DNA of 64,000 nucleotides from Heyndrickxia vini (GCF_016772275.1 NZ_CP065425.1:734001-798000); one strand, 5' to 3'; shown: positions 8,472 to 17,942, counted from the stretch's first letter. Made by a program: numbers and translations. Notes: a model not told the origin generated them from the letters alone.

Positions 8472-10649
8472 ATGAATGATATTGTAAAAGTAGGAAATTT
8501 ACAAGTGGCACAAGTACTCTATGAATTTATTAATGCAGAAGCCCTTCCCGGAAGTAAGGTCGATCGGGAGCAATTTTGGTCAGGATTAGAAACGCTCATA
8601 GAAGATTTAACTCCGAAAAATAAGGAATTATTGGCTCAACGTGATGATTTACAGAACAGAATCAATTCATGGCACCGTGAAAATAAAGAGTTTGATTTTA
8701 ATAGATATCAATCATTTTTGGAGGAAATTGATTACTTAGAGCAGGAGGTTGAGGATTTTAACATAGCGACGGAAAATGTGGATGATGAAGTGGCGATTCA
8801 AGCTGGACCACAGCTTGTTGTACCAGTTGATAATGCACGCTATGCGCTGAATGCCGCGAATGCACGCTGGGGAAGTCTCTATGACGCACTTTACGGGACG
8901 GATGCGATAAGTGAGGAAGCGGGAGCTCAGCAGGAAGGAAGCTATAATCCCGTTCGAGGGGAGAAGGTCATTCAATTTGGTAGAGAATTTCTTGATCAAG
9001 CTGTCCCATTAAAAGAAGCCTCCCATCGTAATGCGGTCAAATATTCAATTGTTGAAGGGAAATTATCTGTTTTACTTAGTAATGGACAAACGACTCGTCT
9101 TCAAGATGAATCTAAATGTATTGGCTACCAAGGAACAGCAGAAGAGCCATCCGCTGTTTTATTGAAGAATAATAGACTTCATCTAGAAATCCAAATCGAC
9201 CGCAACCATCCGATTGGTCAGACAGATGAAGGGGGTATTAAAGACATCCTTTTGGAATCAGCATTAACAACGATTATGGATTGTGAAGATTCAGTCGCTG
9301 CAGTAGATGCCGAGGACAAGGTGCTTGTATATCGTAATTGGCTAGGATTAATGAAAGGTGATTTAAGTGCAACTTTTAAAAAAGGGAGCAAAACAATCAC
9401 CAGAGCGCTCAATCCTGATCGAGTGTACACAGCCGTTACCGGTGAGGAAATCCATTTAAAGGGTCGTTCACTCATGTTTGTTCGAAATGTAGGACATTTA
9501 ATGACTAGTAACATGATTGTAGACCAGGACGGTAAGGAAGTTCCTGAAGGAATTTTAGATGCCGTGTTTACGAGTTTACTAGCCAAACATTCTCTGCTTG
9601 GAAATGGGAACTATCAAAACTCTTCAAAGGATTCGGTCTACATCGTAAAACCTAAAATGCATGGATCACAGGAAGTGGCATTTAGTAATGAACTTTTTAA
9701 TCGAGTGGAGGACCTTCTTAATCTTAAACGAAACACGTTAAAAATTGGTGTGATGGATGAAGAACGTCGTACGTCAGTAAACTTGAAAGCTTGCATTCGC
9801 CAAGTAAAGGATCGAATTGTCTTCATTAATACTGGGTTCCTGGACCGTACAGGAGACGAAATTCACACGTCAATGGAAATCGGACCAATGATTCGTAAAA
9901 ATAACATGAAATCATCGAAATGGCTGCAGGCCTATGAGAAATCGAATGTAATGGTTGGTTTAGAGACTGGACTCAAAGGTCGCGCACAAATCGGCAAAGG
10001 AATGTGGGCAATGCCAGATTTAATGGCTGACATGTTAAAGCAAAAAATTGGTCATGTAGAAGCTGGGGCAAATACGGCTTGGGTTCCTTCACCAACAGCC
10101 GCCACCTTGCACGTACTTCACTATCATCAAGTAGATGTGACAAAGGTACAGGGAGAACTGGAAAAAGAGGACGGCAATTTCCTACGTGATATTCTCACCA
10201 TTCCTGCAGCCGATCAGATCAATTGGAGTCCGGAAGAGATTCAACAGGAATTGGACAACAACGCACAAGGGATTCTTGGTTATGTTGTGCGCTGGGTGGA
10301 ACAAGGAATTGGTTGTTCAAAAGTACCGGATATTAATAATGTGGGGTTAATGGAAGACAGGGCCACCCTGCGAATTTCAAGTCAACATATCGCAAATTGG
10401 CTTCATCATAGAATATGTACAAAGGATCAAGTTCTAGAAACATTACAGCGAATGGCAAAAGTTGTGGATGAGCAGAATGCGAAAGATGCTAATTACCATC
10501 CTATGGCGGAGGATTACGCCAACTCTATTGCCTTTCAAGCTGCCTGTGACCTTGTTTTCGAAGGCTATGATCAACCAAATGGATATACCGAACCAATTTT
10601 ACATCGTCGCCGTTTAGAAGCGAAGGCGAAGTTTGCGGTTAGGCAATAA
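8472..10649 (+). CDS. glcB: Malate synthase G
   Basis: A 725-residue protein, the length of the single-chain malate synthase G, which condenses glyoxylate with acetyl-CoA to malate in the cytosol. Characteristic segments include [18 protein letters not shown] near residues 268-285, [32 protein letters not shown] near 495-514 and [20 protein letters not shown] near 527-546. Ribosome binding site AAGGAGGAAA lies just before the ATG. No isocitrate lyase accompanies it, so it is unlikely to serve the glyoxylate shunt here; its place directly behind the flavin oxidase genes suggests it removes glyoxylate made by them. Confidence 0.95.
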   Translation: MNDIVKVGNLQVAQVLYEFINAEALPGSKVDREQFWSGLETLIEDLTPKNKELLAQRDDLQNRINSWHRENKEFDFNRYQSFLEEIDYLEQEVEDFNIATENVDDEVAIQAGPQLVVPVDNARYALNAANARWGSLYDALYGTDAISEEAGAQQEGSYNPVRGEKVIQFGREFLDQAVPLKEASHRNAVKYSIVEGKLSVLLSNGQTTRLQDESKCIGYQGTAEEPSAVLLKNNRLHLEIQIDRNHPIGQTDEGGIKDILLESALTTIMDCEDSVAAVDAEDKVLVYRNWLGLMKGDLSATFKKGSKTITRALNPDRVYTAVTGEEIHLKGRSLMFVRNVGHLMTSNMIVDQDGKEVPEGILDAVFTSLLAKHSLLGNGNYQNSSKDSVYIVKPKMHGSQEVAFSNELFNRVEDLLNLKRNTLKIGVMDEERRTSVNLKACIRQVKDRIVFINTGFLDRTGDEIHTSMEIGPMIRKNNMKSSKWLQAYEKSNVMVGLETGLKGRAQIGKGMWAMPDLMADMLKQKIGHVEAGANTAWVPSPTAATLHVLHYHQVDVTKVQGELEKEDGNFLRDILTIPAADQINWSPEEIQQELDNNAQGILGYVVRWVEQGIGCSKVPDINNVGLMEDRATLRISSQHIANWLHHRICTKDQVLETLQRMAKVVDEQNAKDANYHPMAEDYANSIAFQAACDLVFEGYDQPNGYTEPILHRRRLEAKAKFAVRQ

Positions 10650-10659
10650 TAGCAATCGG

Positions 10660-10683
10660 GGGCATTCTACATAAAGGATGCCC
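10660..10683 (+). terminator. Weak stem-loop after glcB
   Basis: GGGCAT at 10660-10665 pairs with ATGCCC at 10678-10683 around a 12-nt loop. It is followed only by TTATTTC, so it may attenuate rather than fully end transcription before the downstream hydrolase gene. Confidence 0.35.
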
Positions 10684-10720
10684 TTATTTCAAGACTAATC
10701 GATAGAAAGGAGTATGTACA

Positions 10721-11491
10721 TTGAAGTTTATTAGATTTCAAGTTGATTCTACAGTTTATACGGGTGTGATGACAGAAGGAGCCGTTAAAGAAATAAAAGG
10801 AAATATATTTGGGGAGTGGGAATTTACGGATAAGGAATTCTCAGAAAATGAAGTGAAATTATTGGCCCCATTAGTGCCCAATCAAATCATTGGAATCGGG
10901 GCAAATTATGTTTCAAAAGTGGATGATTTACCTAGTGAACTTCCAGACATTCCTGTATTCTTCTTTAAACCTACAACATCTGTTATCGGAACGGGAGAAA
11001 GCATTGTCATTCCAAAGGGAATTGACCAAGTGAAATTTGAATCTGAATTAGCGATTGTTATTGGGAAGGAAGCAAAAAATATACATGAAACAGAAGTGCT
11101 TGATTATGTATTTGGATATACGGTTGCCAACGATGTAACAGCTCCACAATATTTTCACGGTGATGGCCATTGGACAATTGGTAAATCATTTGATACATTC
11201 ACACCTTTAGGACCGGTTATTGAAACAGAGCTCGACCCATTTCAAGTTCGCGTTGAGGCAAGAGTAAATGATATTGAAAAGCAAAATAGTGCAACCGAAT
11301 TAATGATTATTCCGATTCGCAAAATGATTTCCTATCTATCAACTGTCATGACCCTTAAACCAGGTGACGTAATCTTAACAGGAAGCCCTGTCGGTGCGGA
11401 GTTTACGGGAGAAGGAGATGTGATTGAATGTGAAATTAAAGAGATTGGTAGACTCCGGAATGGGTTTGTTACAGCAAAAGTATTGACATGA
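10721..11491 (+). CDS. Fumarylacetoacetate hydrolase (FAH) family protein
   Basis: A 256-residue protein with the FAH fold signatures: FFFKPTTSVIGTGE near residues 88-101, the metal-ligand segment VKFESELAIVIGKEA, the YTVANDVTAPQY block and a C-terminal LKPGDVILTGSPVGAEF. Members hydrolyse or tautomerise/decarboxylate 2,4-diketo or oxaloacetate-like acids using Mg/Mn. The start is TTG at 10721 with AAAGGAGT at 10706-10713. It closes the amino-acid oxidation cluster, 71 bp after glcB, and could process a keto-acid by-product or enol-oxaloacetate derived from malate. The precise activity is not predictable. Confidence 0.85.
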   Translation: MKFIRFQVDSTVYTGVMTEGAVKEIKGNIFGEWEFTDKEFSENEVKLLAPLVPNQIIGIGANYVSKVDDLPSELPDIPVFFFKPTTSVIGTGESIVIPKGIDQVKFESELAIVIGKEAKNIHETEVLDYVFGYTVANDVTAPQYFHGDGHWTIGKSFDTFTPLGPVIETELDPFQVRVEARVNDIEKQNSATELMIIPIRKMISYLSTVMTLKPGDVILTGSPVGAEFTGEGDVIECEIKEIGRLRNGFVTAKVLT

Positions 11492-11527
11492 ATTTTTTTC
11501 AATAAAGGAACATGTGTCTCTAAGTAA

Positions 11528-11558
11528 ATGGGACAGTGAATCAGGTCCACTGTCCCAT
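11528..11558 (+). terminator. Perfect 11-bp stem-loop of the GGGACAGTG family between convergent genes
   Basis: ATGGGACAGTG at 11528-11538 is the exact reverse complement of CACTGTCCCAT at 11548-11558, loop 9 nt, followed by TATTTATTAAT. It lies between convergent genes and probably ends both transcripts. The same core recurs at 12513, 26605 and, as variants, 58270. Confidence 0.65.
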
Positions 11559-11564
11559 TATTTA

Positions 11565-12449
11565 TTAATATGATAATGCACGTTTTCCTAATTGATTGTA
11601 ATGATATTTCATTTGACTATAGGACAAATGCTTTTTCTTCCCATCCATTGGGTCTACATAATAAAATCCTTTTTTATCGTAACCTGTTAATGCAACAGTA
11701 TGCGACATGTTAATGTTCCAATAAACGAATTTCCCCCACATCATAACAACTTTGCCTTTTTTTAATTGGGCTTTGATTTGATTAATAGTTGCCCCCGTCA
11801 TGTTTTTATAACTTCCAGTGTATTTCTTCGTCATTTTCTTTAATCCCGGTGGATAAATGGCTGAACCAGTTGAATTATAGGGACTACCGATAAACCCCTT
11901 ATTTGGGTTACTTGACCTTGGCATTTCTTTTGCCATTTGCATTTTTGTTACCTTAGCCCCTTTACCCCCAGCGTGGTTAACCATCATTGTAAAAGCTGTA
12001 ATCTCACATCCAGTAGGTAATTCAGGTCTTTGGCTTATTGCTTTTACATTTAATTTGACTGTGTTTTTACTATTAATAATAAATTTTTTATTTTTAGGTT
12101 TTGTAATGTTTGTTTTAGAGGCTGACTTTTTTGAATTTGAACCTTTCATCGGAGCTAGGAGTTTAGATGCCTTTGCCGAAATATACCCAGTTTTCTTGCC
12201 AACTTTAATCTTGTAAGCCCCTTTTGCATATCCCTTTCCTCTCGTCCAACTTAGATAGGTGTATTTTTGACCACGTGTAGCTTTTGTTAAACGTTTTGAT
12301 TTAGGATCCGCTTTTATATTTATATAGGTATATGAATCTATTACTTGGATATTTTTAGAATCAGTTTTTGCTAGAGACTTGGATTCGAAAGCTATTGCTA
12401 ATGAAATTGTTAAAATAATAGAAGTCAATAACACCAAAAATTTTTTCAT
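11565..12449 (-). CDS. Secreted SH3-like plus C39-type peptidase-fold protein
   Basis: A 294-residue protein with a signal peptide (lysine start, hydrophobic core, SLAKTDS around residue 30). Residues about 33-95 look like a bacterial SH3-type domain (YTYINIKADPKSKRL, KVGKKTGYISAKAS). After a lysine/asparagine-rich linker, residues ~128-294 match the C39-like papain-fold family: the nucleophile is in PTGCEITAFTMM, and the partner histidine and aspartate in MSHTVALTGYDK and FYYVDPMDG. YvpB-like proteins are the nearest known type. It likely acts outside the cell or in the wall; whether it is an active protease is untested. It is monocistronic, with stem-loops on both sides. Confidence 0.8.
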   Translation of the reverse strand: MKKFLVLLTSIILTISLAIAFESKSLAKTDSKNIQVIDSYTYINIKADPKSKRLTKATRGQKYTYLSWTRGKGYAKGAYKIKVGKKTGYISAKASKLLAPMKGSNSKKSASKTNITKPKNKKFIINSKNTVKLNVKAISQRPELPTGCEITAFTMMVNHAGGKGAKVTKMQMAKEMPRSSNPNKGFIGSPYNSTGSAIYPPGLKKMTKKYTGSYKNMTGATINQIKAQLKKGKVVMMWGKFVYWNINMSHTVALTGYDKKGFYYVDPMDGKKKHLSYSQMKYHYNQLGKRALSY

Positions 12450-12512
12450 TTATCCCACTCCTTTTAAAAAAAGCTTCATTGATTCTTATTACGGAAATAT
12501 TTTCTATTATAT

Positions 12513-12545
12513 AATGGGACAGTGGACGCGGTCTACTGTCCCATT
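12513..12545. repeat. GGGACAGTGGAC stem-loop, second copy
   Basis: AATGGGACAGTGGAC at 12513-12527 pairs with GTCTACTGTCCCATT at 12531-12545 (one G-U type mismatch, 3-nt loop). It stands upstream of both divergent neighbours, so it cannot be terminating either of them; it is better explained as a dispersed repeat element of the same family as 11528 and 26605. Confidence 0.6.
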
Positions 12546-12604
12546 GGGATAAATTTTATTAGGTAGGAGACACTAACAACTATCTGTTTTTTAGGAGGAA
12601 TATG

Positions 12605-13786
12605 ATGTATCATCTTTTTTCGCATAATGATTTGGATGGAGTGGGCTGCGGAATTATTGCCAAGCTGACTTTAGGTAATCAAGTAACTGTTAGCTATAAT
12701 TCAATTTCGAGGCTTAATCATTCGGTAGCACATTTTCTTGAAAATGCTACAGGGAATGAGACTTTGATTATCACCGACTTGTCCGTGAATGAGGATAATG
12801 AAAAGAAAATAAATGAGTACGTCGCAGGCGGCGGAAAGGCATTATTAATTGATCATCATAAATCGGCGTTGCATTTGAATGAGCATTCTTGGGCGGCAGT
12901 AACAGTAGAGCAAGAAGACGGAAAGCTGACATCGGCTACTTCACTTTTGTATGATTATTTAGTAGAACAAGGGCTGCTAACGAGAACAAAGAGTGCCGAT
13001 GAATTCGTTGAATTGGTGAGACAGTACGATACGTGGGAATGGGATGCCAATCAAAATTTCATGGCGAAGCAGCTAAATGATTTGTTTTTCATGATTAGTA
13101 TCGAGGAATTTGAAGAAAAAATCCTTTCCAAACTTGAGAACGATGAGCCTTTCCAATTCGATGAAATCGAAAGCAAGCTGCTTCATGTGGAAGAAAGCAG
13201 GGTAACGCGATACATAAACAGAAAAAAACGGGAAGTTTATCAAATGACCATTGGTGACCATTTGGCGGGGGTCGTGCATGCGGAGAACTATCATTCAGAG
13301 CTGGGAAATGAATTATCGAAGGAATTCACACATCTCGACTATATTGCGATGGTAATGGTCGGTGGTAAACGAATTAGTCTTCGGACGATTCATGATGATG
13401 TGGATGTATCCGAAATCGCAGCAATGTATGACGGAGGCGGTCATCGCAAAGCATCGGGCTGTAACCTAACAGAGAAAGCATTCAAGCAATTCGTTGAGCA
13501 GACATTTTACTCCGAACCACTCAAGCGGGATGCATACAACAATCAATTTAATCTAAAAGGTTCTCCGGAGGGTTCGTTCTATAAAGGTAAAAATGATGAA
13601 GCTATTTTTGTATATCAAAAAGCCAAAGGGGACTGGGGGATCAAAGTGAACCAAAAGTCTCTTGAAACAGATTTTCCTTCTTTTGAAGCAGCTGAAAAGT
13701 ATTTAAAGAAAGAATACGTTGCCACCTTGGTTCGTGATGCGGAGTGGATTGATCATTTGATGGGATTTTCACCTTATAAAAAATGA
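12605..13786 (+). CDS. nrnB: Oligoribonuclease NrnB (DHH/DHHA1 phosphoesterase)
   Basis: A 393-residue DHH-family phosphoesterase. SHNDLDGVGCG at residues 6-16 and LIDHHKSA near 88-95 give the metal-binding aspartates and histidines; the C-terminal DHHA1 motif is GGGHRKASGC near 279-288. NrnB degrades short RNAs (nanoRNA) in the 3'-5' direction and also pAp-type substrates in Bacilli. Two ATGs are adjacent; I choose 12605 because AGGAGG at 12593-12598 is 6 bases from it but only 3 from 12602. Monocistronic, with a strong terminator after it. Confidence 0.9.
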   Translation: MYHLFSHNDLDGVGCGIIAKLTLGNQVTVSYNSISRLNHSVAHFLENATGNETLIITDLSVNEDNEKKINEYVAGGGKALLIDHHKSALHLNEHSWAAVTVEQEDGKLTSATSLLYDYLVEQGLLTRTKSADEFVELVRQYDTWEWDANQNFMAKQLNDLFFMISIEEFEEKILSKLENDEPFQFDEIESKLLHVEESRVTRYINRKKREVYQMTIGDHLAGVVHAENYHSELGNELSKEFTHLDYIAMVMVGGKRISLRTIHDDVDVSEIAAMYDGGGHRKASGCNLTEKAFKQFVEQTFYSEPLKRDAYNNQFNLKGSPEGSFYKGKNDEAIFVYQKAKGDWGIKVNQKSLETDFPSFEAAEKYLKKEYVATLVRDAEWIDHLMGFSPYKK

Positions 13787-13790
13787 ACAA

Positions 13791-13822
13791 AAACCGCAGA
13801 AAGTAGTAGCTTTCTGCGGTTT
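13791..13822 (+). terminator. Terminator after nrnB
   Basis: AAACCGCAGAAAG at 13791-13803 pairs perfectly with CTTTCTGCGGTTT at 13810-13822, loop 6 nt, with the arm ending in Ts. It separates nrnB from the convergent deacetylase gene and can work on both strands. Confidence 0.85.
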
Positions 13823-13908
13823 AATCTAACTATGGTATTAATTGATGTACCTAGGTTCCGAATTAGAAAAAACAAATTATGGAAAGTAGAACTCATCGCC
13901 TATTACGA

Positions 13909-16419
13909 TTAATTATTGTTACCATAACTAATTAGGTTTGTGAAAATTCGGTATCCTCCTGGAACTTGGCCTTGGATTTGGCGATAGAATACAAGATTGG
14001 TGTATAGGTAGGTTCCTTTTCCGTATTTCGCCATGAGGATGCCTCCTGTAAATGGATCTTCATTTGGATCGGCCATGCTTACAAAGGTTTCAAATTGATT
14101 ATCCCATTCCATAGGGTAGTAGAGACCGCGTTCTTGAATCCAGTTATCCCAGTCACTATCAGTAATTTTATTCGGATAATTGAATAATGGAGAATCCGGC
14201 TTTAGCATGGTCACTTTAGCGTTTTCGTCAGTTACTCTCCAGCGAATGGATGGGTCGCCAATTTTCAACTTATAAGGTGCTGTTTGTAGCGGGTCCCAAC
14301 GATCACCTGGTTTATGATACTGAACAACTAAATGTCCACCATCTTCTACATATTTTAGAAGGCGAGCATTATTTTGCAATAGGTCATCACGTGACAGATA
14401 CGCACGGATACCCGTTACGATCGTATCATATTGATTTAAGTCCCCGGTTGCAAGATCAGCTTCTGATAGTTTCGTAATATCGAATCCTGCGTTTGTTAAA
14501 TAATCCGCTACTTTATCAAAACCACTATCAATATATCCTACTTTTAAATGGTCTGGTTTTAGTAGTTCAAAGGCTACGCCTTTTAGTTCTGCAGGATATT
14601 GATAATAAAAGGTACCGATGTGATCATATTTGATTTCCTGAATCGTAGAGTCAAAGGATTTTCCGTTAACAGTTGTTACAGCAGATAGATTGAAATCACC
14701 TGCTTGGATGTTTTTTGGTGGTGCGAGTTTAAAGGTTACTTCTCTTTCTTCTAGCTTTTTATCAAAATTCACCTTTGCTGTTTGAGGTGAAACCTTCCAT
14801 CCGGCAGGGATTTTTAAGCGGACAGATGAGCTTGTTTTTCCTTCTCGGTAGTTTTTGAGCTTAACGGTAACAGGAACTTCTTTTTGAACGTTCGCTGTAT
14901 TTACAACAATATTTTCAGGTGATAATGTTGCGCTAACATCGGGAAGTACCGCCACAGTACCTTCTAATTCTTGAACATGCACCGTTTTTGTTCCTGATGA
15001 TTCATATTGAATACTGGCTTGGATTGCAGGTTGTTTGTATGCATGATAGTACTCAGCGTCCTTTGGAACCTTCACATCAAATGAAAGATTTAATTTTTTT
15101 CCTGGTTTTAAATCCTTGCTACCGTCCTTACTTGTTACTTTCCAACCTTTTGGTACGTTTAATGAAACATTTACCTTTTTAAGTTTTTCTTTTCCATTGT
15201 TATTTAAGCTCACTTGAACTGTTGTTTGTTGCCCTTTCGTAAGTATGTTTGATTGCGCTTTTGCAGTTACTTTTAAATTTGAAGAGATGATGCTTGCAGT
15301 TTGGAGTTGTTCTTCTTTGAGTGAAAGCTTATGAAGCAAATCGGCTTTCATTTCTTTATTTAACTTTGCTTTCTTCGTTTTCTTTTCAAGATTTCTTACA
15401 TCTTTCAGTGCTTTTTGCGTTTGTTTAAAGATACGGTCTCGTTTTGGATAGGAATGAATGATTTGGTTAAGTTCTTGTTGGAGTTTTGTGAATTGCTTTT
15501 TTAAACCGTCTTCTTTTGCTGGAAGGGTTTTTGCCCATTCAGAAAAATTATATGGAATACCAGCAAAAAGTTTATTGCTGTTTTTGGATTGAACAGCGGA
15601 GTACAGTAACTCTAATTTAAATTGTCTTGGTTCTGAGGGAATATCAGAGCCCATTCCTTGGCTTTTATGCATATAACGCGATTGTTCACCAAGCTGTGGA
15701 TAAGTCATTCCATAAATAGGATCGTACATCCCAATTTCTAAAGTCGTTGTGACAGGATCGTTGGAACCAGATGGTAAATACAGTTTTTTAATTTGCCAAG
15801 TAGATAAACCTTCTTTTAATTGATCTGGAAACACAGTTGGATCAGCAGCATCCTTAAATGCGCGTTCACTGAGAATTTCCATTGTTCTGTGATGCCCATG
15901 TTGGGTATCATCATTACGGAAAGAAGGCATGACGATATCTGGCTGGTAAGTACGTATGAATCTAATTAAACGTTCGTAAGTTAAATTTTCTCCCCATTTG
16001 CTTAACGTTTCTTCCGGAGTTTTTGAGAACCCAAAGTCATAAATAGAATCAGAGGTAGTCTCGCTTAAATGATAGGCTTTTACACCGGTGATTTTAGCCG
16101 CTTCAATCATTTCGCGTGATCTAATAATGCCGAGTGCATTACCTAGTTCATCACCAATTTCATTTTGTCCCCCTTCTCCACGATTGGCAATAAGACTTGA
16201 TGTTTTCACACCTAATCCGCGGGATAAATAAGCTAGAAAGTCGCTTCGCTCATCATCGGGATGGGCACCCGTATTTAAAAAGGTAACCGTTGTTTCAAGT
16301 GGCTTTACAGCATTCCATAAATCTACATCCACTTTTTGTGCTTCTTTTGCGTTCCCATTTAGAGGAATAATAGTAACCGCCAATAAAATGGATAGCAATG
16401 CATATACTAGTTTCTTCAC
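13909..16419 (-). CDS. Secreted PIG-L/LmbE deacetylase with NPCBM-associated NEW3 domains and ThuA-like C-terminus
   Basis: An 836-residue exported protein. After a signal peptide (ending near NGNAKE, residue 25) comes an LmbE/PIG-L zinc deacetylase domain: AHPDDE at residues 52-57 and HGHH near 175 supply the zinc ligands. Residues ~390-610 hold two NEW3/alpha-galactosidase-associated Ig-like domains, each with PxGWKV (LNVPKGWKVTS and LKIPAGWKVSP). The last ~200 residues resemble a class-I amidotransferase/ThuA fold (YDTIVTGIRAYL, YVEDGGHLVVQYHKPGD). LmbE enzymes remove acetyl groups from GlcNAc-type sugars. The GTG at 16419 is chosen: AAAGGGG lies 8 bases upstream and an ATG six codons earlier has no ribosome binding site. 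It is divergent from the ROK repressor gene, which probably controls it. Confidence 0.85.
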   Translation of the reverse strand: MKKLVYALLSILLAVTIIPLNGNAKEAQKVDVDLWNAVKPLETTVTFLNTGAHPDDERSDFLAYLSRGLGVKTSSLIANRGEGGQNEIGDELGNALGIIRSREMIEAAKITGVKAYHLSETTSDSIYDFGFSKTPEETLSKWGENLTYERLIRFIRTYQPDIVMPSFRNDDTQHGHHRTMEILSERAFKDAADPTVFPDQLKEGLSTWQIKKLYLPSGSNDPVTTTLEIGMYDPIYGMTYPQLGEQSRYMHKSQGMGSDIPSEPRQFKLELLYSAVQSKNSNKLFAGIPYNFSEWAKTLPAKEDGLKKQFTKLQQELNQIIHSYPKRDRIFKQTQKALKDVRNLEKKTKKAKLNKEMKADLLHKLSLKEEQLQTASIISSNLKVTAKAQSNILTKGQQTTVQVSLNNNGKEKLKKVNVSLNVPKGWKVTSKDGSKDLKPGKKLNLSFDVKVPKDAEYYHAYKQPAIQASIQYESSGTKTVHVQELEGTVAVLPDVSATLSPENIVVNTANVQKEVPVTVKLKNYREGKTSSSVRLKIPAGWKVSPQTAKVNFDKKLEEREVTFKLAPPKNIQAGDFNLSAVTTVNGKSFDSTIQEIKYDHIGTFYYQYPAELKGVAFELLKPDHLKVGYIDSGFDKVADYLTNAGFDITKLSEADLATGDLNQYDTIVTGIRAYLSRDDLLQNNARLLKYVEDGGHLVVQYHKPGDRWDPLQTAPYKLKIGDPSIRWRVTDENAKVTMLKPDSPLFNYPNKITDSDWDNWIQERGLYYPMEWDNQFETFVSMADPNEDPFTGGILMAKYGKGTYLYTNLVFYRQIQGQVPGGYRIFTNLISYGNNN

Positions 16420-16491
16420 TTGTGTAACCCCTTTCATTTTTAGTTAAGGTTTTAAATAGTAGCCACCCCTTTTGTCCTAGGTATTTAGTAG

Positions 16492-16514
16492 GTTAGTTAA
16501 TATTCCTAACTAAC
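16492..16514. promoter_or_regulatory. Putative ROK-repressor operator 1 (deacetylase side)
   Basis: GTTAGTTA at 16492-16499 and TAACTAAC at 16507-16514 form a palindrome with a 7-nt spacer, downstream of a possible minus-strand promoter (TTTACA, 17 bp, TATTTA). A further TAACTAACTAA half-site run lies at 16598-16608. The motif recurs by the ROK gene, so it is likely the repressor's site. Confidence 0.55.
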
Positions 16515-16648
16515 AGGACCAAAAAAACCTTAAATAATAAATAACATATCGATTGAATAATGTAAATACTCTTTATTTTTAAAAAGTAATCAAAACCTAA
16601 CTAACTAATCTGAATTGGAGTGTAAATGAAAATATTCAAAAAATATAT

Positions 16649-16662
16649 TGTAAACGTTTTCG
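16649..16662 (+). promoter_or_regulatory. cre site (CcpA) overlapping the promoter of the ROK operon
   Basis: TGTAAACGTTTTCG matches the catabolite-responsive element consensus TGWAARCGYTWWCW at 13 of 14 positions. It overlaps a -35-like TTGTAA (16648-16653), 17 bp from TATATT (16671-16676). Carbon catabolite repression of the operon, and perhaps of the divergent deacetylase, is the natural reading. Confidence 0.75.
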
Positions 16663-16688
16663 AAATAAGTTATATTATCTTTAGTTAA

Positions 16689-16705
16689 TTAGTAAACTTT
16701 ACTAA
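16689..16705 (+). promoter_or_regulatory. Putative ROK-repressor operator 2 (ROK side)
   Basis: TTAGTAAA at 16689-16696 and TTTACTAA at 16698-16705 form a perfect 8-bp palindrome with a one-base centre, preceded by TTAGTTAA at 16681-16688. It lies just downstream of the -10 element and about 26 bp before the ROK start codon, ideal for autorepression. Confidence 0.6.
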
Positions 16706-16730
16706 CCAAAAAGATTAGGGCAGTGATGTT

Positions 16731-17942
16731 ATGAGCTTAAAAGGAACACCTATGGAAATGAAATCCATCAATAAAAAAAGAGTGCTTCAATGTATTCAAG
16801 ACTACGCTCCCATATCGAGAGCGGAGATTTCAGCAAAAATTAAAATTAGTAAACCGACCGTATCGATATTGGTGGATGAACTTATACAAGATAACTGGGT
16901 AATTGAAAAAGGAATTGGTGAAGCCTCCTCCCAAGGAGGAAGAAGGCCGATACAATTATTTTTTAATGATCAGGCGGCTTATGTTATCGGGATCGATATT
17001 GGTGGAACAAAAGTAAAAATAATCATCAGTGATTTAAGTGGCAATATTGTAGCTGAAAATAGTTTTAAAACAAATGAATATTTGGAAACGGGGTTGTTAA
17101 GTCAAATTTCCAATGAGGTGGAGTGGTTAATCAATAAGGAAAAGATTGCACAAGACACAATCCTAGGGATGGGAGTTGGGATACCGGGAATCACGGATAC
17201 TGTAAGTGGCTTAGTAGTGGAGGCACCTAGTTTAAATTGGTTCAATTATTCTTTTATTAACGAAGCGAAAAAATATTTCTCATTTCCCATTTATGCTGAC
17301 AATGATGTGAATGTTGCTGCCCTTGGTGAACAATGGCTTGGCAAGGCCAAAAATAAGAATAATGTTCTCTTTATTGCTATTGGGACAGGGATAGGATGCG
17401 GCATTATTATTAATAATCAACTGTATCGCGGTTCCTCCAGTGCCGCGGGAGAAATGGGTTATATGGTAACTGATAAAAAAGATGTGAAAAGCAATTTTAA
17501 ACCTGTTTTTTATCGATATGGCTATTTAGAAAGTGTAGCCGGAGGAAAATCAATTGGGGAAAAACTAACTGAGAAGATTCGAAACCAAGGTGAGCATCCA
17601 TTATTTGAAACAGTAAAAAACACTGAATTAAGTGCGGAAACTGCTTTTAAATTAGCACAAGCCGGTGACAAAATAGCCCAGCAAATTATAGATGACGCAA
17701 CTGATCATTTAAGCTATGGAATTGTCAATGCTGCCAGTTTGTTAAATCCGGAGGTCATTATTTTAGGAGGTGGTGTTTCGAAATCAGCTGAACAAATTTT
17801 ACCTAATGTACGTGAAATTGTGAATCAATATCTTCCGAGTTCAGTAGAAATCTACACATCACAGTTAGGAGACAACGCAGGGGTTTTAGGAGCTGTTTCA
17901 CTATTTTTACGAGAACATGAAAGTATCATTAAACATTCATAA
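16731..17942 (+). CDS. ROK-family transcriptional repressor (NagC/XylR type)
   Basis: A 403-residue protein. Residues ~10-60 form a winged helix-turn-helix (ISRAEISAKIKISKPTVSIL); the remainder is the ROK sugar-kinase-like domain with the phosphate motif IDIGGTKVKIIISD near residue 85 and GIGCGIIINNQLYRG. The canonical zinc-site cysteine cluster of ROK proteins is not visible in the SSAAGEMGYM region that follows, as in some NagC/XylR relatives. Such repressors sense a sugar or sugar phosphate. It opens the + strand operon with the binding protein 14 bp downstream and is divergent from the deacetylase. The cre and palindromes in the promoter region suggest combined CcpA and ROK control. Confidence 0.88.
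   Translation: MSLKGTPMEMKSINKKRVLQCIQDYAPISRAEISAKIKISKPTVSILVDELIQDNWVIEKGIGEASSQGGRRPIQLFFNDQAAYVIGIDIGGTKVKIIISDLSGNIVAENSFKTNEYLETGLLSQISNEVEWLINKEKIAQDTILGMGVGIPGITDTVSGLVVEAPSLNWFNYSFINEAKKYFSFPIYADNDVNVAALGEQWLGKAKNKNNVLFIAIGTGIGCGIIINNQLYRGSSSAAGEMGYMVTDKKDVKSNFKPVFYRYGYLESVAGGKSIGEKLTEKIRNQGEHPLFETVKNTELSAETAFKLAQAGDKIAQQIIDDATDHLSYGIVNAASLLNPEVIILGGGVSKSAEQILPNVREIVNQYLPSSVEIYTSQLGDNAGVLGAVSLFLREHESIIKHS

Noticed and set aside
8736-9826. Several minus-strand ORFs inside glcB
   Set aside because: Shadows of the strongly supported malate synthase frame, without initiation signals.
16420-16437. ATG start six codons upstream for the LmbE protein
   Set aside because: The AAAGGGG site lies inside this extension and is spaced for GTG 16419.
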